NCBI GenBank assembly: GCA_016841875.1
Contig: JAENYG010000008.1
Location: 113,184 to 177,183, forward strand
Origin: Syntrophomonas sp.
GTDB taxonomy: Bacteria > Bacillota > Syntrophomonadia > Syntrophomonadales > Syntrophomonadaceae
Direction: 5' to 3'
Length of the DNA stretch: 64,000 nucleotides
Below the pieces are notes generated by a model. The model saw only the letters and a program-made list of their open reading frames with translations. It was not told the origin of the DNA and searched no databases. The position numbers and the translations under genes are program-made. This document shows, piece by piece, positions 26,585 to 34,790 of the stretch; position 1 is the stretch's first letter, and the number at the start of each line of letters is the position of its first letter.

Positions 26585-27562
26585 CTATTCACCAAGTATT
26601 ACAAATTTATCCTTTAACTCCTCGGGAATGGTTATGCCCAGCGTGTTCGCCGTATTGATATTAATCATATTGGCATATTCAGCAATCTGCTCAACGTGGT
26701 TTTCTTCGATAGTTTGACCATCAAAAATACGTATAATCATTGCTGCAGTTTGTTTTCCCAATACAGTATAGTCTATACCTACTGTTGCCAGAGCCCCATC
26801 TTTAACCATGGAATCAGCACCGGCATAAATTGGTAGTTTGGCATCTGTTGCAACCTGAACATAAGTAGCCATGGCTGATGCTACCGTATTGTCATTTGGT
26901 GTAAAGTAGGCGTCTACCTGGTCAACTAATGAAGCTGCAGCCTGCTGCAGATCGGCGGTACCCGTAATTGTAGCTTCTTTGTATTCAATATTGTTTTTAT
27001 CGCAATAAGCCTTGGCTCTTTCAATTCCGGTGGTTGAATTTATTTCACTGCTGTTATACACAAAACCAAATACTTTTGCCTCTGGTGTTAATGTACCTGC
27101 TAATTCAAAAATATCTTCTATGGCAATGGAGTTGGAGACGCCAGTAATATTTCCGGTTGTTTCTTCAAAAGAAGTAACCAGACCTGCTTCCACCGGATTG
27201 CTTACTGCAGAAAACACGATCGGAACAGTTTGGGTAGAAGCCAGTGCGGCCTGCGCAGTAGGGGTTGCGATTGGAACCAGCATGTCCACATTATCATTCA
27301 ACAAATCTTGCATTATAGACGGCAACAGGCTCATATCGCCATTAGCGTTTTTAAAAATCACTTCAACTTTGTCTTCCATGCCTTGTGCGTTCAATTCTGA
27401 AATGATCGTCTCCCGGATTTGATTCAAGGAAGGATGATCCATTGGCTGTACAATACCGATTTTAAAGACTTCTTGCTTGGCAGTTTCGCTTTCGCTTGAG
27501 CATCCGCTCAATGTTCCCAATCCCATAATGAGAACGAGTAATAGTGTTAGTAACTTTTTCAT
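26585..27562 (-). CDS. trpX: TrpX-type ABC transporter substrate-binding lipoprotein
   Basis: 325 residues from the ATG at 27562, which has GGAGTGGGTATT before it; a longer frame from 27634 has no such site. The signal peptide ends in lipobox LGTLSGC (Cys about 21). The rest is an ABC_sub_bind (PF04392-type) bilobed binding protein, e.g. KIGIVQPMDHPSLNQIR, VFSAVSNPVEAGLV, YVQVATDAKLPIYAG. It captures the ligand and delivers it to the permease. Tryptophan is inferred from family context and from the T-box with a UGG candidate specifier; other aromatic ligands are possible. Confidence 0.85.
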   Translation of the reverse strand: MKKLLTLLLVLIMGLGTLSGCSSESETAKQEVFKIGIVQPMDHPSLNQIRETIISELNAQGMEDKVEVIFKNANGDMSLLPSIMQDLLNDNVDMLVPIATPTAQAALASTQTVPIVFSAVSNPVEAGLVTSFEETTGNITGVSNSIAIEDIFELAGTLTPEAKVFGFVYNSSEINSTTGIERAKAYCDKNNIEYKEATITGTADLQQAAASLVDQVDAYFTPNDNTVASAMATYVQVATDAKLPIYAGADSMVKDGALATVGIDYTVLGKQTAAMIIRIFDGQTIEENHVEQIAEYANMININTANTLGITIPEELKDKFVILGE

Positions 27563-27660
27563 AATACCCACTCCTTCAAATATTTTTTTATACTCAAATA
27601 AAAATTGAGGATCCGTAATCCCTTCTGGTACCATGTTTCTACAAAAAGAATATCAATCTA

Positions 27661-27960
27661 AAATTAACCAGTAAAATAAAAAAACTGCCCTAATTTAAGG
27701 ACAGATATTATCTGCTATACCACCTTAATCCATTTAGATTCAATAATTTTACTCATCAGCAAATTTATTGATACCTAACAAAAATGCTGAATACTTTTGT
27801 TGTTAACGCCAACTTACGTCTTAGCTACTTAATTTACAGTGTTTATCTTTCACTTTGCCCTCAGTGGTCCATTTACCGAACAGCGTCTCCACAGGTTTTC
27901 CACCATCCCCTGCTCTCTATTGGTGCTTAAACGGTTTTATCTCCACATCATCGGTTTAAT
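27661..27960 (-). ncRNA. T-box leader of the trpXYZ-type operon (probably tryptophan)
   Basis: On the minus strand a Stem I region is seen (AGAGAGCAGGGGATGGTG with AAAACC, then a distal arm and ATGGACCACTGAGGGC), then about 130 bases, then a T-box-like bulge AAGGTGGTATAGCAG, and a terminator CTGTCC-TTAAATTA-GGGCAG followed by TTTTTTT. The bulge differs from the consensus AGGGTGGNACCGCG at three places. A UGG followed by A in the 3' arm is a candidate Trp specifier. Uncharged tRNA would favour the antiterminator and switch on the transporter. Confidence 0.75.
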
Positions 27961-27997
27961 TATTTTATTATAATGAGGCAGCTAAAAAGTGTCAAGT

Positions 27998-28026
27998 AGT
28001 GTCACGGGGACGGTTCTCCTGACACC
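27998..28026. repeat. Left flanking REP of the transposase
   Basis: 29 bases that are the reverse complement of 28903-28931 with a single mismatch. Each copy can fold by itself (GTGTCA...TGACAC stem), the form expected of a REP hairpin. T-rich sequence follows. Confidence 0.85.
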
Positions 28027-28047
28027 TTTTTTTTCGTGAGGTGGCAT

Positions 28048-28842
28048 TTATCTCTTGGCCTTGGTTTTCTGTACTATTCCTCGATTAATACCCAATAAAT
28101 CAGCGATCACCCTGATGGATAGATTAGTGTTTAACTTCAGGTCCATTATCAGTGCTGCACGGATATCTTTGTTATTAATTAATTCTTGCAAGCTTTTCCC
28201 TGGCCATTCCTGCTTAAGATATTCCTCCAGGTAAGACTTTCCTGTTTCTGCTGTCCAGATGATTTGTTCATCAACCTCAAGGTACTTTCTTTCATCTTTC
28301 TCCATCGAAAATAGTCTGAATTCCTTTATTGCTGTTTCCCGGTCATTTGCCAGAATAGACAGAATGAAATCTGTATCCACCATATTTGTTTCCGAATTAT
28401 GTTGAAGGAGATAGAAGTTGTAACTGCTCCACTTGTACTGCCCGGGTTTGGCAACAATCCCTGCTTTTACAGGATTGTTATGGATGTATCGAATAACAGC
28501 AAGTAAATAGCGGTCATCATTTACAGGTTCGCTTTTAAAACGATCTTGAAAAACGTGCCCTACCCGATGATTCTTTTGATTGAAGTAATAGGCATAGCTG
28601 ACATTGATCCGTTTCATCATGGTCGCTATCCCTTCTGCACCTTCTTTTACCAGCAGGTGGACATGATTATCCATAAGGCAATATGCGTAAGTTAGAAAAC
28701 CTTTCTCTTTCTTTTTATTAAACAGTATTTGAATAAATCTGTTTTTATCTTCTTCATCGTAAAATAGGTTTTTTCTTTCGTTTCCCCGCATTATCACATG
28801 ATAAATTCCGGTTTCGCTAAATATCCGTTGTTGTCTTGGCAT
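28048..28842 (-). mobile_element. REP-associated tyrosine transposase (RAYT, Y1_Tnp/IS200-like)
   Basis: 264 residues, ATG behind GAGGAGGGAGCCC. The Y1 transposase core is intact: start YHVIMRGNERKNLFYDEED, the HUH pair in DNHVHLLVK (about 53-61), RVGHVFQDRFKS, and the catalytic Tyr in AVIRYIHNNPVKAG (about 130). A C-terminal helix-turn-helix follows (about 220-260; IRVIADLLGINRGIVQ), as in DnaA/Y1 fusions of Clostridia. It is flanked at both sides by 29-bp inverted REP hairpins and solo REP-like copies occur elsewhere in the window, the mark of RAYTs that mobilise or maintain REPs rather than ordinary insertion sequences. Confidence 0.9.
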
Positions 28843-28902
28843 GGGCTCCCTCCTCTTTGATCCAAAGAACGCCTATACTTATGTTATCTCCAAAGATTAT
28901 AA

Positions 28903-28931
28903 GGTGTCAGGAGAACCGTCCCCTTGACACT
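28903..28931. repeat. Right flanking REP of the transposase
   Basis: Inverted partner of 27998-28026, beginning GGTGTCAGGAGAACCGTCCC. With its partner it bounds a 934-bp unit holding only the transposase gene. Confidence 0.85.
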
Positions 28932-28991
28932 CTCTTATAGGTTAATCGTTAATCCGTCCCATTTTAAGGAAATCTTTTTATATCCACCCAT

Positions 28992-29027
28992 ATAAAAAAG
29001 CACCTGCCAGTTCATTTCAGCAGATGC
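28992..29027 (-). terminator. Terminator after the zinc-ribbon gene
   Basis: On the minus strand AGCATCTGCTG pairs imperfectly with GGCAGGTGCT, followed by TTTTTTATAT. It lies about 20 bases past the stop at 29048. Confidence 0.7.
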
Positions 29028-29047
29028 TCCAAATTCTTATTTGCTTC

Positions 29048-29257
29048 TTATTCTATCTCAACTACTCTGGCAACTTCGCTTCCACAAACGCCGCATTTGC
29101 CACGTATTATCAACCCTAACTTATCATTCTCTATATAATAATCAATAACCGATACAACATCCCTACAATTTGAACACCATACATTGCTTAATATCATTTG
29201 TTTAATGTCCTCAGGCATTCGTTTCCATTGCATATTTACAACTGCCACATCAATCAC
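29048..29257 (-). CDS. Small zinc-ribbon protein
   Basis: 69 residues with two CxxC pairs (WCSNCRD about 28-31 and KCGVCGS about 56-59), a zinc-ribbon layout. GTG start in the longest frame; an alternative ATG at residue 9 cannot be excluded because no clear ribosome-binding site marks either. Function unknown. It may be a nucleic-acid or protein-binding accessory factor. The adjacent gene downstream is a transposase unit and the upstream one a toxin, so it lies in accessory DNA. Confidence 0.55.
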   Translation of the reverse strand: MIDVAVVNMQWKRMPEDIKQMILSNVWCSNCRDVVSVIDYYIENDKLGLIIRGKCGVCGSEVARVVEIE

Positions 29258-29352
29258 ACCTGTTCTTTCATATTCCTCGAAACTAATGTATTAACAAATT
29301 CAAATGAGCGTTGATTTGCATCCAGATTTAACCCGAATGCTTCACTCAACTT

Positions 29353-29664
29353 TTATATCAAATTACGATATTCTCTTCTTCCATCTACAATGGCATATAT
29401 AATTACTAACTTATCTGCCTCATTTATCTTATAAAAAACAAGATGCCTTTCAACAATCACTACTCTATAGCCTTGCTTTTTCAGAATCGTATATCGAGGA
29501 ACACTTCCCGACTCTGGAAACTCCTGAAGACGATTAATTGCTGTTTCAATCTTGTCTAAATATTTAAGTGCAATATCAATATCACCAGAATCATGGGCAA
29601 TATAAAAAATGATTTCACGGAGCTGTTCCTCCGCTTTATCCGTTCGTAATATATTGTACTTCAT
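29353..29664 (-). CDS. RelE/ParE-family toxin
   Basis: 103 residues with the RelE/ParE plan: helix-helix N-terminus (AEEQLREIIFYIA), then LDKIETAINRLQEFPESG, and the C-terminal sheet with YRVVIVERHLVFYKI and YAIVDGRREYRNLI. This resembles the ParE subgroup (gyrase inhibitors) and RelE-type ribosome-dependent nucleases; the substrate cannot be decided by eye. Its ATG overlaps the antitoxin stop (ATGA), the usual coupling of toxin and antitoxin. Confidence 0.85.
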   Translation of the reverse strand: MKYNILRTDKAEEQLREIIFYIAHDSGDIDIALKYLDKIETAINRLQEFPESGSVPRYTILKKQGYRVVIVERHLVFYKINEADKLVIIYAIVDGRREYRNLI

Positions 29665-29939
29665 CCATTCTTCCTTTCCAGTAAAGATGCACGAAGATCA
29701 TCGAACGAATCCTGCATTGGTGCCATTCTCCCATTTTTCACATCATCTTCTGCCTCGGCAAGTGTTCTAAGTAGTTCCAGTTCCGATTTCATATTATAGT
29801 AATCCTGTAAACCAAGAACTGCTGTATCACCTCGTCCATTTACAGTAATAATAACAGCATCTCTTGTTTCTTTGCACTGCTTGGAGATTTCACTATAATG
29901 ATTTCTTAAATCTGCCGATGGTCTAATTGCTTCTCCCAT
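29661..29939 (-). CDS. Phd/YefM-family antitoxin
   Basis: 92 residues. N-terminal PhdYeFM DNA-binding fold (IRPSADLRNHYSEISKQCKETRDAVIITVNGRGDTAVLGLQDYYNM) and a charged C-terminal tail (EDDVKNGRMAPMQDSFDDL) that would wrap the toxin. GAGGTGATACC precedes the ATG. First gene of the pair. A perfect 15-bp inverted repeat lies 28 bases upstream, so it probably represses its own promoter together with the toxin. Confidence 0.85.
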   Translation of the reverse strand: MGEAIRPSADLRNHYSEISKQCKETRDAVIITVNGRGDTAVLGLQDYYNMKSELELLRTLAEAEDDVKNGRMAPMQDSFDDLRASLLERKNG

Positions 29940-29967
29940 GGTATCACCTCACTCCAATAACTCTACG

Positions 29968-30011
29968 GTCATATTATGATATATTATAGTCATACAATAT
30001 CATAATATGAC
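29968..30011. promoter_or_regulatory. Palindromic operator of the toxin-antitoxin pair
   Basis: GTCATATTATGATAT (29968-29982) and ATATCATAATATGAC (29997-30011) are perfect reverse complements around 14 bases. It lies directly upstream of the antitoxin gene, the usual place for the autorepression site. Confidence 0.7.
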
Positions 30012-30119
30012 TATATTATCAAATTGTTATTCTTGCTCTACAACGTACCCAGATGCGAGTTTATGACAAAGAGTTGAAGCTATATGATAACCATATTCTG
30101 AAAGCACTTATTATATGGT

Positions 30120-30785
30120 CTATGTCCTGTTTATAACCAAGGTGGATAAGTTTTCATTGCTAGACGGCAAAGTTTGCATGAGGGCAAAGAAATGGTTAGG
30201 CTCACCGGTACTAAAATATTCATACCAAGATTCCAGTGTGTTTGATTGAAAAACACCTAGATGCTCAATAATTTGTTTCGCCCACAACAAAGCTCCGGTG
30301 GAACTTGCAGTAATAAGGTTGTTATCCGCTACAGATGGCTTGTCTATATAAAAACTTTGCCCTTTATAACCAGGAGAAGCCATTTCAAGAAATCCCGGTC
30401 CATTACTGGTATGCGGACGCTTATCCAATAGCCCAAAGTTGGCAAGCGCAGCGGTAGCTCCACAGATTGCACACACCGTAGCGCCTAAAGAGAGAAATTC
30501 GTTTGCTTTTTCGATGATAGCGCCATGCTTTGGGTCGTTCCATGTATCTGCGCCCGGCAATAGCAACATGCTTGTTTCACTCACAACAATATCATCAATT
30601 AAGCAATTGGGCACTATTGTCATCCCGCCCATTGTATTGATTGGCTCTTTAGAATAACTAACCGTTTTGAGCGATACACGTTGCTCGCCCTCTTTGAAAA
30701 ATCGACCAGAATTCAGCTCCGAAATAACATACCCCAGTTCCCAATCGGCTAAAGTATCAAGAACGTAAACATAGATTGTAAACAT
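30120..30785 (-). CDS. DJ-1/PfpI-family protein
   Basis: 221 residues, ATG behind GGAGGAAATTT. The type-1 glutamine-amidotransferase-like fold is visible: N-terminal FTIYVYVLDTLADWELGYV, LLLPGADTWND, and the nucleophile elbow VCAICGATAALA with the conserved Cys (about 109). Family members act as proteases, chaperones, deglycases or thiol regulators; no specific role can be assigned. It is divergent from the WYL regulator gene with a shared palindrome between them, so it is the likely target of that regulator. The AT-rich base use matches the accessory region around it. Confidence 0.8.
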   Translation of the reverse strand: MFTIYVYVLDTLADWELGYVISELNSGRFFKEGEQRVSLKTVSYSKEPINTMGGMTIVPNCLIDDIVVSETSMLLLPGADTWNDPKHGAIIEKANEFLSLGATVCAICGATAALANFGLLDKRPHTSNGPGFLEMASPGYKGQSFYIDKPSVADNNLITASSTGALLWAKQIIEHLGVFQSNTLESWYEYFSTGEPNHFFALMQTLPSSNENLSTLVINRT

Positions 30786-30978
30786 AAATTTCCTCCATTT
30801 TCATTGTATTTCTAATTCGCCGCCTCTATAATGTTTTTGTGCTTCAAAGATGTGATTACGTAACAAGTCATTTAAACTAATAATTTTACTTTACTTTCAT
30901 AATACTAAGGCTCTTTTCTGCATAGTGTTTCCTCCTTATAGGTAGATTGATTTGCTTGCTCTTTATTGTACTATGTAA

Positions 30979-31002
30979 TTGTTGCCAACAGTATGGCAAC
31001 AA
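30979..31002. promoter_or_regulatory. Operator between DJ-1 gene and WYL regulator
   Basis: TTGTTGCCA and TGGCAACAA are perfect reverse complements around a 6-base spacer. TGTTGCCA-type half-sites are known for YafY-like WYL regulators, and the site lies just upstream of one. Confidence 0.75.
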
Positions 31003-31042
31003 TCTATAATGATAAAAAGAAATTTTGAAAGGAGCCTATCAG

Positions 31043-31975
31043 ATGAAAGTTGACAGACTTGTTAGCATTATTATGATACTCCTTGATAAAGAGCGTATAG
31101 GCGCACAGGAGTTAGCAGATATGTTTGAAGTTTCACCCCGCACAATCTACCGCGACATAGACACTATCAACATGGCGGGTATTCCTGTTCGCTCAACATC
31201 GGGAGTGGGCGGCGGCTTTGAAATCATGCAAAAATACAAGATTGATAGAAAGGTTTTTTCGACTGCCGACCTTTCCGCTATCTTGATGGGGCTTTCCAGT
31301 CTTTCCAACATGATACGAGGTGATGAACTGGTAAACGCCCTTGCGAAAGTCAAGAGTTTTATCCCTGCCGACCGAGCGAAAGACATTGAATTAAAAGCAA
31401 ATCAAATATATATAGATTTAAGTCCGTGGATGGGCAACAGGAACATACAACCATATTTAAAGATTATCAAAACAGCTTTACAGGAAAGCAAGCTGCTTTC
31501 GTTTGAATATGCAGACCGCTACGGAAATAAAACCGCACGAACAGCCGAGCCGTATCAGCTTGTGTTGAAAAGTAGTCATTGGTATTGGCAAGGGTATTGC
31601 CATAAAAGAAATGATTTTCGCTTATTCAAACTATCCCGCACATCAAACCTACAAATACAAGAGGAATTTTTTACGCCACGAGATTATCAAAAACCGCAGT
31701 TAGATTTTTCTGATATTTTGGCAGCTATGCAAACAAAAATCAAAATTCGTATTCATAAATCTGTCATAGACAGGATGCTTGATTATTGCACTTATGAACA
31801 CTTTTCGCCAGATGGTGATGAGCATTACATTGTTAGTTTTCCTTTCATAGAGAACGAATACTACTACAATATTCTTTTCAGTTTTGGGGATAAATGTGAG
31901 TGTTTAGAGCCGTTACATATCCGCGCAGAAATGAAGCGTAGAATACATGATATAGCTACCATATACGAAAGTTAA
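31043..31975 (+). CDS. WYL-domain transcriptional regulator (YafY-like)
   Basis: 310 residues. The start at 31043 is preferred: AAAGGAG lies 8 bases upstream of this ATG, while the longer frame begins inside that site. An HTH_11-type DNA-binding domain comes first (RLVSIIMILLDKERIGAQELADMFEVSPRTIYRDIDTIN), then a WYL sensor domain (about 140-230; YLKIIKTALQESKLLSFEYADRYGNKT, EPYQLVLKSSHWYWQGYC), and a C-terminal extension (WCX). WYL domains bind nucleic acids or small ligands; a single-stranded-DNA signal is known for some. It is divergent from the DJ-1 gene across a palindromic operator. Confidence 0.9.
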   Translation: MKVDRLVSIIMILLDKERIGAQELADMFEVSPRTIYRDIDTINMAGIPVRSTSGVGGGFEIMQKYKIDRKVFSTADLSAILMGLSSLSNMIRGDELVNALAKVKSFIPADRAKDIELKANQIYIDLSPWMGNRNIQPYLKIIKTALQESKLLSFEYADRYGNKTARTAEPYQLVLKSSHWYWQGYCHKRNDFRLFKLSRTSNLQIQEEFFTPRDYQKPQLDFSDILAAMQTKIKIRIHKSVIDRMLDYCTYEHFSPDGDEHYIVSFPFIENEYYYNILFSFGDKCECLEPLHIRAEMKRRIHDIATIYES

Positions 31976-31991
31976 TACATGGAGTAAGACG

Positions 31992-32024
31992 AAAAAGGCA
32001 AACGAGTTGCCTTGCCCTTTTTAT
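31992..32024 (+). terminator. Terminator of the WYL regulator gene
   Basis: AAGGCAA-ACGAG-TTGCCTT stem followed by GCCCTTTTTATT, about 18 bases past the stop. Confidence 0.7.
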
Positions 32025-32187
32025 TCCGTTCCAACTATCAAGCCTCAATGGACGGCTAGTATTTTCGCTTGTATGCGGCGAAAGCATCTCGACCTGTTCC
32101 CGCGCATTCAACCACACGACCCTACCCCTATTTCACGTCTGCGGAAACATAATTTCCAGCATTACAAATGTTACTATTTTCCGCCCT

Positions 32188-33438
32188 TTACCCTCGATAT
32201 ATCCTTACCACCGTCTCAACGTGACTCGTTCTCGGAAACATGTCCAGCGGCTGCACTTCCTGTACTTTATATTTAGATTCGGTAAAAACCTTGAGGTCCC
32301 GGGCCAGTGTAGCGGGGTTGCAGGATACATATACTATCCGTTGGGGCCTGGTTTTTACTATCGCATCAATTACTTCGGTTTTAAGACCAGCCCGTGGTGG
32401 GTCTACAACGACCGCATCATACTTATATTTTCCAGTCCTTAAAACATTTTCGCATGAGCCGACTATAAACTCACAATTGCTGATATTATTTAGTACCGCA
32501 TTATCCCGGGCATCTTCCACCGCGGCCGGAAAACTTTCGATACCGGTTACTTTCAAGGCCTGGTCTGCGATGTTCAAAGCTATACTGCCTGCTCCACAAT
32601 AAGCATCTAATACTCTTTCATAACCCTGCAGGTTCAAGTATTCTTTTACCTTAGACAGTAGTATTTCAGTTTGATAAGGATTGACCTGGAAAAATGAGCC
32701 TGGTGAAAGTTTAAAAATATTATCACCTGCCTTTTCCAGCAGTCTGGGCGGTCCAAAAATGTGTTTCAGTTGACTGCCGCGATAGATGAAAAGTGAGTCA
32801 ACCATACCGTTCAACCTTTTTACCAGGCTCTTATCGGGCTGGCAGTCTAAAAACAAAACCATGGTTTTCTTATCGTAACTGGACTGCCTGATAACTAGGG
32901 AAGCACCCTCACCTCCCGAGATACTGCTGACATTATCAGCCAGCAAAGAACTAATAGACTTAATTTTTTCTGGTATAAGCTGGCATTCTTTTATAGGACT
33001 AACCCGTTTACTCCCTGCTTCATAGTATCCCATTAATTTTTGTGCTCCCGAAGCCATACCTATGTGCCAGGTAACTTTATTACGGTAATGCCAGGGATCC
33101 TTCATCCCGATTACGGGATGGACGGGCACATCTAAACCGCCAATTCTTTTCATATTGCTGATTACTACCTGCCTTTTCAGGTCTAATTCCCGCAGATAGT
33201 CTACATGCTGGTAGGCACAGGCCCCGCAAGCATAAAAATCCGGACAGCGGGGAGCAACACGATCCACAGAGCTTTCCAGCAGCTCTTTGATTACCCCCCG
33301 TGAATACTTACGTTTCTCCTGGCTTATTTCTACATCTACTACTTCACCGGGCAGGGCGAAAGGGATAAATACGACTTTACCCTCTATCCTGGTAACCCCT
33401 TCACCTCTATGAGTAATCCCAGTTATTACACACTGCAA
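32188..33438 (-). CDS. rlmD: 23S rRNA (uracil-5-)-methyltransferase, RumA/RlmD type
   Basis: 416 residues, TTG start with AGGAGGAATATTTGA upstream. An N-terminal TRAM domain (1-55) is followed by the Cys set of the [4Fe-4S] cluster (CPDFYACGACAYQHVDY), the SAM-binding GERVLDAYCGAGSIAL-type block, VVVDPPRAGL, and catalytic nucleophile Cys in YVSCNPATLARDL, ending SHVETVVRIYRG. It methylates uracil C5 in 23S rRNA; RlmD, RlmC and RlmCD cannot be told apart by eye. The gene is housekeeping but sits in an accessory-looking block. Confidence 0.9.
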   Translation of the reverse strand: MQCVITGITHRGEGVTRIEGKVVFIPFALPGEVVDVEISQEKRKYSRGVIKELLESSVDRVAPRCPDFYACGACAYQHVDYLRELDLKRQVVISNMKRIGGLDVPVHPVIGMKDPWHYRNKVTWHIGMASGAQKLMGYYEAGSKRVSPIKECQLIPEKIKSISSLLADNVSSISGGEGASLVIRQSSYDKKTMVLFLDCQPDKSLVKRLNGMVDSLFIYRGSQLKHIFGPPRLLEKAGDNIFKLSPGSFFQVNPYQTEILLSKVKEYLNLQGYERVLDAYCGAGSIALNIADQALKVTGIESFPAAVEDARDNAVLNNISNCEFIVGSCENVLRTGKYKYDAVVVDPPRAGLKTEVIDAIVKTRPQRIVYVSCNPATLARDLKVFTESKYKVQEVQPLDMFPRTSHVETVVRIYRG

Positions 33439-33476
33439 TCAAATATTCCTCCTATACATTAAGGTTTAGTCAGCAA

Positions 33477-33632
33477 TTACTTGTCCTCATTATCCTGTCG
33501 TTTTTCTCTCTCAACACACCTGTAGCTGCAGATATACCGCCATATTGGTGTGTAATAATACTCATCAATACCAACCTGCTCCTCGCTCAGCAGTTAGAGA
33601 ATTCCGGGAGTGTGGCCTGGCATCATCAGCAT
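33477..33632 (-). pseudogene. Possible remnant of a metallo-beta-lactamase-fold gene
   Basis: One base after the stop of the DUF3795 gene a frame reads LMMPGHTPGIL, a TAA, then LLSEEQVGIDEYYYTPIW and further to a second stop. PGHTPG is the metal-binding motif of MBL hydrolases, and the residues after the stop continue in phase. The stop and missing N-terminal half imply a dead gene. Low certainty. Confidence 0.3.
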
Positions 33633-33633
33633 T

Positions 33634-34044
33634 TTATCTCTTTTCATTGCAGTTTAAGCAATAACCTCTATGTACACAAATAATGGCACCGCAGTTTTTA
33701 CAGGTCCACTTGTTCGTTTCATTCTTAAGGAATTCATCCATCCCCAAATTTTTAATCTGTTCCAGGTTCTCAATCATACTCATGGCATATTTTGTTCTGT
33801 ACCTTTTATCCAGCTGCTTTAACCTTGTGCATGGGAATTTATCACACTCATAACATAATCCTGAACTATTTTCTTTGATGGTGCCGCAGTTTCTGATTCT
33901 GCATTTCTGGCGGTAAACAGATTTGCCTGCATCATTCGCATTGCAGCCTGGGCATTTATTTTTATCCCTGAGGTATGCCAGGCATATTCCACAGTTCATA
34001 CCACATGGCGCAATTAAAGATGAATCAATTGATTGATTTTCCAT
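33634..34044 (-). CDS. DUF3795-type Cys-rich protein
   Basis: 136 residues from the ATG at 34044 (AAGGAG seven bases upstream). N-terminal cysteine motif APCGMNCGICLAYL, followed by CPGCNA, CRIRNCG, GLCYECDKFPCTRL and a C-terminal CKNCGAIICVHRGYCLNCNEKR. The pattern is that of the DUF3795 family of Clostridia and Archaea, which have metal- or Fe-S-binding Cys clusters. Function is not established. Probably transcribed alone; an MBL remnant follows. Confidence 0.75.
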   Translation of the reverse strand: MENQSIDSSLIAPCGMNCGICLAYLRDKNKCPGCNANDAGKSVYRQKCRIRNCGTIKENSSGLCYECDKFPCTRLKQLDKRYRTKYAMSMIENLEQIKNLGMDEFLKNETNKWTCKNCGAIICVHRGYCLNCNEKR

Positions 34045-34140
34045 ATAAATTCTCCTTACCCTCATGGTCCCTGATGATTTTTACATGGAATTGGGACATT
34101 GCCATAATCAATAAGATAAGCTTGACCCAAAGGACATGTA

Positions 34141-34171
34141 AATCCCCCTTCAGTTAAAAATACGGGGGATG
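34141..34171 (-). terminator. Hairpin after iorB
   Basis: ATCCCCC (34142-34148) pairs with GGGGGAT (34164-34170), 30 bases beyond the iorB stop. The following T-tract is poor (TTACAT). Confidence 0.5.
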
Positions 34172-34199
34172 AACTAACTCACCCCCCGCATAATAGATA

Positions 34200-34787
34200 C
34201 TAATTAGCAATAATCTTCATGCCTTCTTCAAAGGCTTTCAAATTTATATCAATCGCCTTCTCAGGAACCAGGCTTCGGATGGCATTTTCCATTTCCTTGA
34301 CCGGCAGTCCGGCAACTGCTGCCAGCACCCCAACCAGCACTACATTGGCGGCCCGTGTATTACCGCATTGGCCGGCGATTTCGGTAGCATTGATCAAACG
34401 AGTATTAGGAATCAGTTTTTGTATTTTATCTACTATATCTTCGGGATATTTTACCTTACCGCTCATTACCGGCAGGGGGTCTACCCTTTCATCATTTATT
34501 ATCACCATTCCATCTGGCTTTAAATAATCTAACCAGCGGGCTGCTTCCAATTTCTCGAAAGCCAGCAGTATATCAGCATCCCCTTTTTTAATTATGGGAG
34601 AATATACTTTCTTTCCATATCTCACCTGGGTTACAACACTTCCGCCCCGCTGAGCCATACCGTGGACTTCGGATACCTTAACATCATAGCCCATCTGTAC
34701 CGCAACATCGGCCAGAATACGGCTGGTCAACAGTGTACCCTGTCCACCTACGCCTACTATCAGAATATCAGTTACCTGTTTGCTCAT
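34200..34787 (-). CDS. iorB: Indolepyruvate:ferredoxin oxidoreductase, beta subunit
   Basis: 195 residues, ATG behind GGAGGTATAACTT. The N-terminus shows the gamma-type (IOR-beta) domain of 2-oxoacid:acceptor oxidoreductases: ILIVGVGGQGTLLTSRILADVA and EVHGMAQRGGSVVTQVRYG. It partners IorA to decarboxylate aryl-pyruvates to aryl-acetyl-CoA with reduction of ferredoxin. It starts 3 bases after the iorA stop. No cluster residues are needed in this subunit. Confidence 0.9.
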   Translation of the reverse strand: MSKQVTDILIVGVGGQGTLLTSRILADVAVQMGYDVKVSEVHGMAQRGGSVVTQVRYGKKVYSPIIKKGDADILLAFEKLEAARWLDYLKPDGMVIINDERVDPLPVMSGKVKYPEDIVDKIQKLIPNTRLINATEIAGQCGNTRAANVVLVGVLAAVAGLPVKEMENAIRSLVPEKAIDINLKAFEEGMKIIAN

Positions 34788-34790
34788 AAG

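Noticed and set aside
30012..30119. Plus-strand frame with RVYDKELKLYDNHILKAL
   Set aside because: No start, no ribosome-binding site, no match by eye; may be a fragment of a lost gene.
32025..32187. GC-richer segment after the WYL gene, open in one plus frame (RKHLDLFPRIQPHD and so on)
   Set aside because: Possible relic of a mobile gene, but no family recognised and too short; not listed as a gene.
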